A DNA stretch of 64,000 nucleotides from DASQPA01 sp963757335 (GTDB taxonomy: Bacteria > Acidobacteriota > Thermoanaerobaculia > Multivoradales > UBA5704): contig CAVWRJ010000017.1 of NCBI GenBank assembly GCA_963757335.1, forward strand, positions 62,001 through 126,000, in the 5' to 3' direction. Both the position numbers and the translations under genes were made by a program. Below are positions 8,426-17,786 of this stretch, piece after piece. The notes under the pieces were generated by a model that was given only the letters and a program-made list of their open reading frames with translations, did not search any database and was not told the DNA's origin. Position 1 is the first letter of the stretch. Each line of letters starts with the position of its first letter.

Positions 8426-8907
8426 GAAAGCCTCCGGGAGCCGCCTGAACCCCTCCGGGCGCTGTCGAAACCTCTCCGGGAGGTTACAGAGGCCCTCTAG
8501 GCTCTTCCAAAACACGTCCGGGAGCTGCAAAAACCTCTCTGGGTTCTTTCCGCAGCCGTCAAAGTTTTCGCACAACCCTCCAAAGTTCTTCCCCAAGGCC
8601 CGCCAAGGAAATTCCAGACCGACAAAGTTGAATTCAAGGTCCTTCAAGATAAACCCCGAGCCCTCCAGAGCTGCTTGCGAGCCCCAGGACGTGAATTCGA
8701 GGAGCTCGCAATGGAATCGCAGACCCTCCGGCGGCAATCCGAGAAGTTTTGGCTGAACTCCGATGCCTCGTGGCATGAATTCGAGGGGTTCGGAATGGAA
8801 TCGCGGAACCTCCAGCGGCAATCCGAGAGGTCTTGGGTGAACTTCGACGGGTCTTGGCGATGCCCGGAGAGGTTTTCGCCGCGCCCGGCCGCCGTTCTCC
8901 CCAGGAT
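8426..8907. repeat. Degenerate 21-nt tandem repeat array, locus 1
   Basis: The intergenic stretch divides into 23 units, 22 of them exactly 21 nt. Units share a pattern like 'CGAAACCTCTCCGGGAGGTTA' loosened to CCTCC-AAAG; 'AAAG'-type words recur at 8561, 8582 and 8624. A higher-order 84-nt duplication (4 units) is clear: 8692-8775 against 8776-8859, sharing TGAATTCGAGG, ATGGAATCGC and CGGCAATCCGAGA. Because 21 is a multiple of 3, both strands stay open; the minus strand reads as heptapeptides such as 'RFRQRPE GFRRLPE'. No start site supports a gene. The rest of 8285-8998 shows only a near-perfect palindrome at 8345-8360. Confidence 0.88.
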
Positions 8908-8998
8908 CGTCGCGGTCATAGTCTTCATGGGCCAAGCGCACGAGAAAGCGTACGCCCGGTAAGGCGGCGTGAAGGTGGCGGCCGGCGATTCCATGGCT

Positions 8999-10696
8999 TT
9001 AAATCTTTTTTCTCAACTCCTCGTCCAAGGAGTTCACATCTTCCCAAGTTTGGGTCCATCCGCTTTCCGTGTCAGGACCCTTGGTGTTCAAGAGAGCTTT
9101 CTCTGCTTGCCTCCTTCGTTCCTTGAGCGGCTCCATGTACCGAGCATAGGATGTGGTATCCGGAGTTTCATCTTCGTCGCTCAGTCTTCGGTAATACTTT
9201 TCCCCTTCAAATTCATAGGGAACCTTGTACAATGCCCGCATTCTATTGGGGAGGGTGTCTTTGGCTTCGGCGCTTCCTTCAAGAAAACCTTTTATTGTTA
9301 TGTGGTTGGCCCGGTACTTCCATTCTTTGGCCCTCACGGCGAACGGCTCTGTGGGCCATGCGTCTACCACAACGGACGTATCACTGCTCATGAGATCCGT
9401 CGACTGCAACCCTGGATCTCCGATGACTATGACCGCGTGGGCAAGATTGCCTACGTCGACGGAGATACGATACATTTGATCCTGACCGCCCGCGTGCCGT
9501 TGAAGGTAAAACAGGGTGACGGCAGCGAAGTCATCGCACACACCCGCGCCAGCCTTCCGCGCTACGATTGCGCGAGCAGCCATGAGATTCAAATGCCCTG
9601 CGTTCTCATTTCTCTCCTTCCCCCAGGTAACCTTTCCGATGTCTTCCTTCTCGATGACTCTATTCCCAAGCTTGCCGAAAATCCCACCCGCGAGATAGTC
9701 TATCTTCCCCGCCAAGTCGTGGCTCCATCCCAGGGAGCTTTCAAATTGTGCTTTGATGTTGGCGGCCCCGAACGGCAACTTCGCGCGCGTATACCCGATG
9801 GCTGTCTGCGCCAAGGCAAGGCGCCTCCTGACCTCTTCTCGGGCATTCAAGGAGCTCAGGACGTTCTCGCTCAGCCATGTCTCATAGCCGAGGTACAAGG
9901 GCGGAGCTGTATACCCCCCGGAAGGCTTGTTGGAGGTCGTGGTCAACGACTCCATCCGTTGGACGGCCCGAGGCTGTCGCCCTACGTTTCGTGCGGGTCG
10001 CGCAGAAGGCGACGATAGTCGAGATGCCGTCGGGTGTGCGACCGTCTGTGCGGCGGCCCGATGTCCCAACCGCTCCGCTTCCGCTTCCAATGCCTGATCC
10101 TGCACGATCGCCACACTGCCCCCCAGCGGATTCCGCACCCGCCCCTGACGCTGCTGGACAACATGGGTAAGCTCGTGGCCGATCAACTGACGTCCGGCAA
10201 CCGTTTGGGGCTGATAGTGACCCGGCGCAAAGTAGAGGTCCGCACCATGTGTGAAAGCTCGCGCACCGATACGGGTAGCCTGCGGGCCGACATGGACGCG
10301 CACGCTGCCGAAGTCAGTGCCAAACGTCCGCTCCATCTGGCGGCGCAACTCGTCCGGCAGCGGCTGCCCCGGCCCGGTCTTGCGCAGTAACACCGAGTCC
10401 AGCTTGAACACGGCTGCCCCGGGCGGCCGATGAACCGGCGCTGTCGAGGAGAGCGGTGCCGACTGCCTTTGGACCGCATTCGTCCGCAGTGGCTCAGGAG
10501 CGGATGCCGGCCGGCCAGCCGAAACCTGGCGGCCAGGTGGCATCGGCGGACCGATTCGGGGCAGCGGGGCGGGCGCATGCACTCGGGGGTGAGCAGCAGG
10601 CCCTCCGGCAGTTGCCGGAGGCATATTCACCGGCCGAACTGCGGCACCATGGGGGCGCTGGTGGAGGAACGAACCTTGAATCACTCCTGCAATCAT
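8999..10696 (-). CDS. DUF4157-domain protein with C-terminal Cys-His-Asp (transglutaminase/papain-like) domain
   Basis: 565 residues from ATG 10696, preceded by AAGGAG at 9 nt. Residues 1-110 are Pro/Ala-rich and disordered. DUF4157 spans about 112-182 ('PLPDELRRQMERTFG', 'FGSVRVHVG', 'LIGHELTHVVQQ') with the zinc-type motif H174-E-L-T-H178. The C-terminal half has 'GAGVCDDFAAV' (Cys387), 'LAHAVIVIGD' (His420) and 'VVVDAWPTEP' (Asp445), a spacing that suits a transglutaminase- or papain-fold catalytic triad. DUF4157 is common in effectors of extracellular contractile injection systems and in exported polymorphic toxins. There is no signal peptide and no injection-system gene in the window. 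The toxin or deamidase role is inferred; the domain call is firm. Confidence 0.8.
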   Translation of the reverse strand: MIAGVIQGSFLHQRPHGAAVRPVNMPPATAGGPAAHPRVHAPAPLPRIGPPMPPGRQVSAGRPASAPEPLRTNAVQRQSAPLSSTAPVHRPPGAAVFKLDSVLLRKTGPGQPLPDELRRQMERTFGTDFGSVRVHVGPQATRIGARAFTHGADLYFAPGHYQPQTVAGRQLIGHELTHVVQQRQGRVRNPLGGSVAIVQDQALEAEAERLGHRAAAQTVAHPTASRLSSPSARPARNVGRQPRAVQRMESLTTTSNKPSGGYTAPPLYLGYETWLSENVLSSLNAREEVRRRLALAQTAIGYTRAKLPFGAANIKAQFESSLGWSHDLAGKIDYLAGGIFGKLGNRVIEKEDIGKVTWGKERNENAGHLNLMAARAIVARKAGAGVCDDFAAVTLFYLQRHAGGQDQMYRISVDVGNLAHAVIVIGDPGLQSTDLMSSDTSVVVDAWPTEPFAVRAKEWKYRANHITIKGFLEGSAEAKDTLPNRMRALYKVPYEFEGEKYYRRLSDEDETPDTTSYARYMEPLKERRRQAEKALLNTKGPDTESGWTQTWEDVNSLDEELRKKI

Positions 10697-11020
10697 GGAG
10701 CACTCCTTCAACCGTTACGGCAGCCTAGCACAGTAGAAGTGCTCGCCCCGGAATCAGCGAGGCTGGCAGAGAATCCGGCTTCGCGCCATTCCATACGGCA
10801 GTCCGGCGGAGCGTCTGCGTGATTCGCCGACATCATGTCGCGCTTCTCGAACGAGAGAGCATGCGCCTCCTCCGCGACGGAGGGGAAAATACATGTAAGG
10901 TCGGCGCCTGTATCGATCAATGCACAGACAGTGACGACTCTGTGCGGCGCTTCAGATGGCGAGATATCGAGGGCGGAATACCAATTTTGACGAGGGGGCC
11001 TTCGCTTGGGTTGAAACTAG

Positions 11021-11231
11021 TGTAGTGCGGCCAACAGATGTGTACTTATCCCCGCGCCTTCGCGCTGACCTTTCCTACCGTCATCCTGAGCGGAGCGAAG
11101 GATCTGGAGGTGGGCGCATTACTCCTCCCGCCCAGATCCTTCGCTCCGCTCAGGATGACGGTGGGAAAAGGAGAGGATTTGCGGAGCTTGGGATGAGCGC
11201 ACTCAAGGTAACGTATTTCTGACGCACTACA
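11021..11231. mobile_element. MITE-like element with terminal inverted repeats and CTAG target duplication
   Basis: The element starts TGTAGTGCGGCC and ends ACGCACTACA. The nine terminal bases are exact inverted repeats, and weaker similarity extends about 30 nt inward. CTAG flanks both ends (11017-11020 and 11232-11235). It is 211 bp with no coding capacity. Removing it with one CTAG restores the host reading frame exactly, which supports a transposition event. No transposase or parental insertion sequence is present in the window. Confidence 0.8.
11078..11161. repeat. Perfect 28-bp inverted repeat nested in the MITE
   Basis: Arms 11078-11105 and 11134-11161 are perfect inverted copies around a 28-nt spacer. 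Their core reads CCTGAGCGGAGCGAAGGATC. From memory, this palindrome family occurs in intergenic DNA of many unrelated bacteria. It supplies the centre of the MITE. Confidence 0.9.
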
Positions 11232-11759
11232 CTAGTTCTGATGCTGGCATGAGAGAAATAGCCCAGGTCCACGGGCTGGTCGATGATCTTCTGCATGGAG
11301 AAAGAACCGAGGCCGAACTGCGACTTCCCTGCCGTATACGCCCCCATCGCATCAGCGAAGATGCCAACCACGGAGCCATCTTTCATGAGGGCGTACTTAC
11401 CTAGGTTTTCGGGCAATAGACCGGGTAATAATTTACGAAAGGCTTCGTAATTGAGGCTCACCTGGTCAGCGGTTCGCCGAGCTACGCTGTCCGCCGCCGG
11501 TTCCGAGTCTCGAGCTTGGACGACCGAACTCACTGGGGGAGGGGGCGGGTATGATGGCATGGCTTTATCTCTGCCGAGAACTTAAGTGGACTCTATGCGC
11601 GCATTTAGGGTATGTCAAGAGCTAGGCGCTCCCGAACGAGATCCTGACAAGGAGATCCGGAAACCCGTCCGGGCGCTTCCGGACCCTGCCTGGAAGTCTC
11701 CCGCTCAAGCCCCGCCCCGGCCCTGTGCTATCCTCGCTCCTCTGGGGAGGTGTCCTGCC

Positions 11760-12011
11760 ATGGCTGTAGATCCTGAGCTTCTGGAGATCCTGGTCTGCCC
11801 CAAGACCAAGGGCGAGCTGACCCTGATCGACCTGCCGTCCGAGATCCGCTCGACGCTCGCCGAGAAGTACCGAGAGCACTTCAGGGACGAGGAGCCGGTC
11901 GTCGAGCAGGGGCTCTACTGCGCCGATTCGAGCCTCGTCTACCCGATCGTCTCGGACATCCCCATCATGCTCATCGAGGAGGCGCTTCCGGCATCGGCCG
12001 TGGGGCGCTGA
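11760..12011 (+). CDS. Trm112/YcaR-family small protein
   Basis: 83 residues from ATG 11760, preceded by GGGGAGGTG at 7 nt. 'PELLEILVCPKTKGEL' near the start and 'LVYPIVSDIPIMLIEEA' near the end are the conserved ends of Trm112-like proteins. In archaea and eukaryotes Trm112 activates methyltransferases; the bacterial YcaR/UPF0434 role is unsettled. Only one Cys of the usual first pair is present ('VCPKTKG'), so zinc binding may be lost. It sits 31 nt before tlyA, an RNA methyltransferase gene. Confidence 0.85.
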   Translation: MAVDPELLEILVCPKTKGELTLIDLPSEIRSTLAEKYREHFRDEEPVVEQGLYCADSSLVYPIVSDIPIMLIEEALPASAVGR

Positions 12012-12042
12012 CCTCCGGCCGTCGTTCACCGGGGGCGGAGCC

Positions 12043-12783
12043 TTGCGCCTTGACCAGCTGCTGGTCGAGCGCGGCCTGTTCCCCAGCCGGGAGCAGGCGC
12101 GGCGCGCCGTCATGGCGGGGATCGTGGAGGTCGACGGCCGCCGGGTGGACAAGCCGGGGACCCCGACGCCCGCGGGCGCCGGGCTCGCCGTCACCGCTGT
12201 CCGCGAGCCGTTCGTCTCCCGGGCCGGCCGCAAGCTCGCGGCCGCCCTCGACCATTTTGGGATCGATCCCGCCGGCCGGATCTGCCTCGACGTGGGCGCC
12301 TCGACCGGCGGCTTCACCGATTGCCTGCTTAAGCGTGGCGCGGCCCGGGTCTACGCGATCGACGTCGGCTACGGGCAGCTCGACGCCCGGCTGCGCCAGG
12401 ACCCGCGGGTGGTGGTCATGGAGCGGCTCAACGCCCGCCACCTCGGCCCCGGGGACCTGCCGGAGCCGGCGAGCCTGGTCACCGTCGACGTCTCCTTCAT
12501 CTCTCTCGCCAAGGTCGTGCCGGCCCTCCTGCCCCACCTCGCTCCCGGCGGTCTCCTCCTGCCCATGATCAAGCCGCAGTTCGAGGCCGGCCGCGGCCAG
12601 GTGGGGAAGGGGGGGATCCTGCGCGACCCCGAGCTCCGGGAGCGGGTGGTGGCGGAGTGCGCGGCGAGCCTCGCCGCCCTCGGCCTTACGCTCTGCGGTC
12701 TCTTTGATTCCCCGGTCGCCGGGATGGGCGGCAACCGGGAGGCCTTCGCACTGCTCCTGAAACCGGAGGGGAACGGGGTATGA
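12043..12783 (+). CDS. tlyA: TlyA-type rRNA 2'-O-methyltransferase
   Basis: 246 residues from TTG 12043. An N-terminal S4 RNA-binding domain (about 1-60: 'MRLDQLLVERGLFPSREQAR') is followed by an FtsJ-type Rossmann methyltransferase with the SAM motif 'CLDVGASTGGFTDCLL' and 'VTVDVSFISL'. TlyA methylates cytidine 2'-hydroxyls in 16S and/or 23S rRNA. The start matches the family N terminus exactly. The stop overlaps the NAD kinase start by 4 nt (ATGA). Confidence 0.93.
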   Translation: MRLDQLLVERGLFPSREQARRAVMAGIVEVDGRRVDKPGTPTPAGAGLAVTAVREPFVSRAGRKLAAALDHFGIDPAGRICLDVGASTGGFTDCLLKRGAARVYAIDVGYGQLDARLRQDPRVVVMERLNARHLGPGDLPEPASLVTVDVSFISLAKVVPALLPHLAPGGLLLPMIKPQFEAGRGQVGKGGILRDPELRERVVAECAASLAALGLTLCGLFDSPVAGMGGNREAFALLLKPEGNGV

Positions 12784-13676
12784 GCCGCAAGCGCCAGCGC
12801 TTCCAGCGCATCGGGGTGGTCGCCAAGCTGGGGAGCCGGGAGGCCGTGCACACCGCCCACGAGCTCGCCGAGTGGCTGCGCCGGCGGGGGCTGGAGGCGG
12901 TGCTCGACGAGGCCACCCTCCGCGCCCAGGGGGTGAACGGCGCTCCCGCCTCCCCCTCGGAGGAGCCCTACGACCTGGTGATCGCACTGGGCGGTGACGG
13001 GACCCTGCTCTCTACCGCCCGCAACCTGGCGCCCGGGGTGCCGATCCTGGGGGTCAACCTGGGGACTCTGGGCTTCCTCACCGAGGTCGGCCGCGGCGGC
13101 CTCTATCCGGCCCTCGTGCAGGTGCTGGCCGGCAAGTTCGAGACCGAGGAGCGCTCGCTTCTGGATGTCGAGCTCCGGCGGGCGAGCGGCGGGGTCTCCC
13201 CCTTCAGGGTGCTGAACGACGCCGTCGTCACCAAGAGCGCCCTCGCCCGGATCATCGAGCTGACCCTCAAGGTCGACGGCCACCTGATCGCCCGCTACCG
13301 CTCGGACGGGGTGATCATCTCGACCCCCACCGGCTCGACCGCCTACAACCTCTCGGCGGGGGGGCCGATCGTCCACCCCCTCCTGCCGGTCGTCGTGCTG
13401 ACCCCGATCTGCCCGCACGCGCTGTCGCTCCGCCCCATCGTCGTCCCCGACGCCGGCTCGATCGAGGTGACCCTGGAGACCCCGCGCGAGGAGGTCTACT
13501 TGACCTGCGACGGCCAGGAGGGCACCTCCCTCGGCCACCGGGACACCGTCTGCGTCACCCGGAGCCAGGCGGTCGTCCGGCTGGTCAAGGTCGACACCCC
13601 GAGCTTTTACGACAACCTGCGGGCCAAGCTGCGCTGGGGAGGCCTCGCGAGCACCGGGCCGGATCCCTCGACGTGA
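12780..13676 (+). CDS. nadK: NAD kinase
   Basis: 298 residues. It has the GGDG nucleotide motif ('IALGGDGTLLSTARN'), 'LNDAVVTKSA' at the position of the usual NE motif (Asp for Glu), and 'DGVIISTPTGSTAYNLSAGG'. The enzyme phosphorylates NAD to NADP in the cytoplasm. It is coupled to tlyA upstream and to tamB downstream by 4-nt overlaps. Confidence 0.93.
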   Translation: MSRKRQRFQRIGVVAKLGSREAVHTAHELAEWLRRRGLEAVLDEATLRAQGVNGAPASPSEEPYDLVIALGGDGTLLSTARNLAPGVPILGVNLGTLGFLTEVGRGGLYPALVQVLAGKFETEERSLLDVELRRASGGVSPFRVLNDAVVTKSALARIIELTLKVDGHLIARYRSDGVIISTPTGSTAYNLSAGGPIVHPLLPVVVLTPICPHALSLRPIVVPDAGSIEVTLETPREEVYLTCDGQEGTSLGHRDTVCVTRSQAVVRLVKVDTPSFYDNLRAKLRWGGLASTGPDPST

Positions 13677-16600
13677 GCCCCGCTGCCCCCGAGCCCCCGC
13701 CCGAGACCCGGGATACCCCCGAGCCTGCGGCATCCCCACTGCCCCCGGCCTCGCCCCCGCCGGCCGCGCGCCGCCGGCCGGGCCGGGTGCGGCGCTTCCT
13801 CGTCCGGCCCTTCGTCTGGTTCTTCGTCCTCCTCGCCGCTCTTCTGGTCGGCCTCTACTATCTGATCGGGAGCCGGCTCGTCCACCAGCGCTTCGCCGAC
13901 TTCGCGATCACCCAGGCGTCCGACTTCTTCAACCGGCCGGTCAAGGTCGAGAGCATCGACTACAGCCTCTTCCCGCTCGCCGTCGAGCTCCGCGGCCTCG
14001 TCATCCCCGGCGCCGCGCCGCGGGAGCCGGCCTTCGCCACGGCGGAGCTGCTGCGCATCCAGATCCCCTGGAGCTACCTGCGCCAGCGGGTGATCCGGCT
14101 CGACCAGATCGACGCCGTCCACCCCACCCTCTACCTGGAGTTCCGACCCGACGGCACCAACAATCTCCCCCAGTTCAAGAGCCAGGGGGGCAGCGGCCAG
14201 AGCAACTTCCAGCTCCAGATCGGCCGGCTGATCGTCCAGCGCGGCGAGTTTCGGCTGAACCAGCGCAAGGTGACCCTCGACATCTCCGCCCGCTCGATCT
14301 GGGGGCGGCTCAACGGACCGCGCCCGAGCAACCTCGAAGGGATGGCCACCGCCCAGGAGGTCGTCACCTCGCTCCCCAACGGCAAGCCCTACCCGGTGAC
14401 GGTCTCGGGGAAGGTGACCCTCCTCGCCAGTCGCAGCCTCCTGCGCATCAACGCCGCCCGGGTGACCGGGGCCGATTTGAAGGCGAGCGCCACCGGCTGG
14501 GTCGGCTGGCATGGCCCCACCCGGGTCGAGATCCGGTTCGACGCCGCGGGCGACACCCGGCTGGTCAACCACCTGGGCTACCTGGACGCGCCGATCACCG
14601 GCCCCTTCCGGGTCGCCGGCGGCCGCTTCTCCCTGAATGGCGACGACTGGAGCTTCGCCGGGGCGGCGACCGCGCCGCGGGTGGATTTCCTCGGCCGCAC
14701 CGCGACCGCGGTCGCCGGCCGCGCCCGGGGCGACGCCCGGCGGGTGCACGTCGACATCGACCGCGCGACCTACGCCGGCGGCGCGGCCCAGGGGAAAGTC
14801 GACGTCGACATCGCGACGATCCCCAAGGCCGGTCCGCCGGTCGACCTCGATTTCACCTTCCGCGGGGTGTCGATCGCCACCGCTCTCGCGGCGGAGAAGG
14901 TGCCGATCCAGGGGCTCTCCGGGGAGGGGAGCGGCAGTTTTCTCTACCGCTTCAACTCCGGCTCCCCCTTCCTCGGCAGCGGCCGGGCGAACCTCACCCT
15001 GGCGGGCTCAGCTGTCCGGCCAGAATGCGGCGACCGGTCTGCCGGTGAGCGGTACGGTGCCCCTGGTCTTCGAGCGCGGGGTGCTCAAGAGCCCGGCGCT
15101 CCAGCTCACCGCCCCCGGCCAGAGCGCTACCGGCACCCTCTCGGTCGACCTCCCGGCCCGCACCGGCCGCCTCGACTTCCAGCTCGCGAGCGAAGACGCC
15201 GGGGCGGTGATGCGCCTGCTGCCCGCCGATCCCACCCCGGCCACCCCGGCCTTCTGGCGGGTGACCGCCGGCCACGGCCAGGCGACGGGGAGCCTCGGTT
15301 TCTCGCCCGCCGGCCTGGTGATCGACCTCGGTCTCGACCTCGCCGACGTGCGGAGCCCCGATCCGGCGATCGTCGCCGACACCGTGAAGGGCGGTTTGCA
15401 GATCGCCCCGCGGGCGATCGAGAACCTCCACCTCGACCTGACCCGCGGCCGCGGCCGGCTCGCCGTCTCCGGCCGGGTCCCCCTCCCCGGCGACCGTCTG
15501 AAGGTCCCGCTCTCCGACCCGCTCACCCTGGTCGTCGATGCCGCCGGCTGGCCGGCGGCGAGCGTCGCCGCCTATCTCTACCCCGGCCTGCCGGTCGCCA
15601 TCACCGGCCTGGCGAGCGGCCGGGTCGACCTCGGCGGCTCGACCGAGAGCCTGACCGGGACCGCCAGCGCCGAGGTCGCCGACCTCGCGGTCTCCGGCTT
15701 CCCCCTCGGCCAGGCGAGGGCCGGGGTGACCTTTGCCGGAACCACGGTGCGGATCGAAAACGGGGTGATCGAGGCCCCGGCCGGCAAGGCGATGGTCGAG
15801 GGCAGCTTCGACACCGCTGCCAAAACCCTCGCCTTCACTGTCGCCGCCCCGACCCTCTCGCTCACCGCTCCCCCCTTCCGCGATCTCGCCCAGGGCACCG
15901 CCGGCAACTTCTCTTTAGCCGCTACGGTCAACGGCAGCCTCGACCATCCGCAGGTGATGGTCTCGGCCCGCGCCCAGGGCCTGGCGCTCGCCGGTCAGCC
16001 GCTGGGGGAGGGGGGGAAGGCCGAGCTCGTCGCCACCTGGGACGGCGCGGCGGTGCACGCCTCCGGGTCGCTCCTCGGGCTCGTCACCTTCGACGGCGGC
16101 GGCCGGCTCGACACCCACGCCGCCGAGGTCGCCTTCGGCCTGAAGAGCGACAACCTGCCGGGGCTGGCGCGCCTCGCCGCCCGGCGGCCGCTACCCCCCT
16201 TCACCGGTGCCTTCGACGGCCGGGTGATGGCGACCGCCGACTTCACGGCGAAGACCTTCCGGGCCGAGCTCACCCTGCCGACCCTCACCGCCCAGTACGA
16301 GGGGCGGACGATCCGCAACGTCGAGCCGGTGATCGTCGACCTCGACCCCGACCGGGTCACCCTGCGCTCCCTCGACCTGCGGGAGGCCGAGCACGGGAGC
16401 TTCGAGCTCATCGCCGGCGGCGATATTGGCCTGGCAAAGGGGGGCTTGACCGCCGACCGGCCGCTCAATCTCCACCTCCAGGGCACCGTCTGGGCCGGCT
16501 GGGCGAAGGTCTTCGCCCACGATCTCGACGTCGACGGTTACGTCGATGTCCTGGCGACCGTGCGCGGCACCTTGAAGGACCCGGCGGTGAGCGGCGAGGC

Positions 16601-17786
16601 GGTGCTCCGGGACGCCCGGCTGGTGGTGCCCGGCCTGCCCTCCTCGCTGGAGAAGATCGCCGGAGAGGTGCGCTTCTCGGGCGACCAGGTCGTCGTCGAC
16701 AATCTCGTCGCCGGGGATTTCGCGGGGGGGACGGTGCGGGTCTCCGGCAACATGACCCTCCCGGAGCCGGGCAGGCCCCTCTCCTACCGGGCGCAGATCG
16801 CCGCCCGGGGGATCACTCTGCGCTACCCGGAGGGGTTCGTGAACCATGGCGACGTCGATTTGACGCTCACCCCTTCGGAAGGCGGCCGGCTGCTCCGCGG
16901 CACGGTCAACCTCGACCGCATCTACTACCTGGAGAACGTGCCGGTCGCCACCCTGGACATCGTCAAGCGGCTCTTCCAGCGGAGCCGGCTGGAGGTGGCG
17001 CCGACCAACGGCTTCCTGGCCTCGACCCAGGTCAACATCGTCGTCGCCGGGCCGGGCGCTCTGCGCGTCCACAACAACGTGGCCGACCTCCACGGCGACG
17101 TCAACCTGACTCTCCGCGGCAACCTCGCCCGGCCGGTCGTCCTCGGGAGCGTCCAGATCGAGCCCGGGGGCAAGCTGGTCTACTCGGACAACGAGTACCG
17201 GGTCGAGCGCGGCCAGCTCACCTTCGACAACGCCTACAGGATCGACCCGGTGATCGACGTCGTGGTGCGGACGAGGGTGCGCGACTTCGACATCACGGTC
17301 AACTTCTCGGGCACCCTGGAGCGCCTGTCGACCAACTTCTCCTCGAACGCCAACCTGGCGGATCTGGAGATCCTCACGCTCCTCGCCACCGGCCAGGAGC
17401 TGAGCGAGGAGGAGCGGCTGCGGGCGCTCAGCACGCCGCCGGGGCAGACCGCGCTCCTCCCGCAGAACAACATCACCGCCGGCTCCTTCCTCGCCGGCCA
17501 GGCGGCCTCCGCCATCGGCCAGCGGGTGGGCAGCCTCTTCGGCTTCGACCGCTTCCGGATCAACCCGATCGCCGCCGAGACCGGCCAGTCGGTGGGAGGG
17601 GTCGGGGTCACGGTCGGCAAGCGGCTGTCGAAGGACGTCTTCGTCACCTACTCGACCGACCCCACGGCGAGCCGGCAGAACGTCCTCCAGGTCGAATGGC
17701 GGGTGGCGAGCAACGTCACCCTCCTCTTGACCCAGACCACCAACAAGGGCTACGCCGTCGACGCGCGCTGGGAGAGGCGCTTCTGA
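13673..17786 (+). CDS. tamB: TamB-like translocation/assembly protein (one frameshift)
   Basis: About 1370 residues from GTG 13673. A Pro/Ala-rich cytoplasmic tail precedes one TM ('FVWFFVLLAALLVGLYYLI'). Long AsmA/TamB beta repeats follow, ending in the TamB (DUF490) signature: 'ILTLLATGQELSEEERL', 'GVGVTVGKRLSKDVFVTY', 'NKGYAVDARWERRF'. TamB is an inner-membrane-anchored periplasmic groove protein working with Omp85 proteins or in phospholipid traffic. The frame breaks near 15005-15015; on one side it reads 'RANLTLAG', on the other 'QLSGQNAATGLPVSGTV'. This is probably a single-base error. It is directly coupled to the Omp85 gene that follows. Confidence 0.9.

Larger units (their letters stand above)
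10708..11560 (-). pseudogene. DUF5678 + retropepsin-like gene broken by a MITE and a frameshift
   Basis: From ATG 11560 the protein has a Pro-rich start, then a DUF5678-type domain ('GKYALMKDGSVVGIFADA', 'DQPVDLGYFSHA'). At 'SIRTS' the frame enters the insertion element 11021-11231. With the element and one CTAG removed, the frame continues 'SIRTSFNPSEGPLVKIGIP'. A one-base shift near 10985 then leads to 'VVTVCALIDTGADLTCIFPSV', the D-T-G-A active-site motif of retropepsin-like aspartic proteases. The second protease half is not recognisable, and the frame stops at 10708. Such DUF5678/retropepsin pairs are familiar as neighbours. The gene lies just upstream of the DUF4157 gene on the same strand. 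Confidence 0.75.

Noticed and set aside
8348..8941. 197-residue minus-strand protein of heptapeptide repeats over the first 21-nt array
   Set aside because: The open frame follows from a 21-nt period; the opposite strand is open too, there is no convincing ribosome site, and the related array at 40 kb has a stop codon in the equivalent frame.
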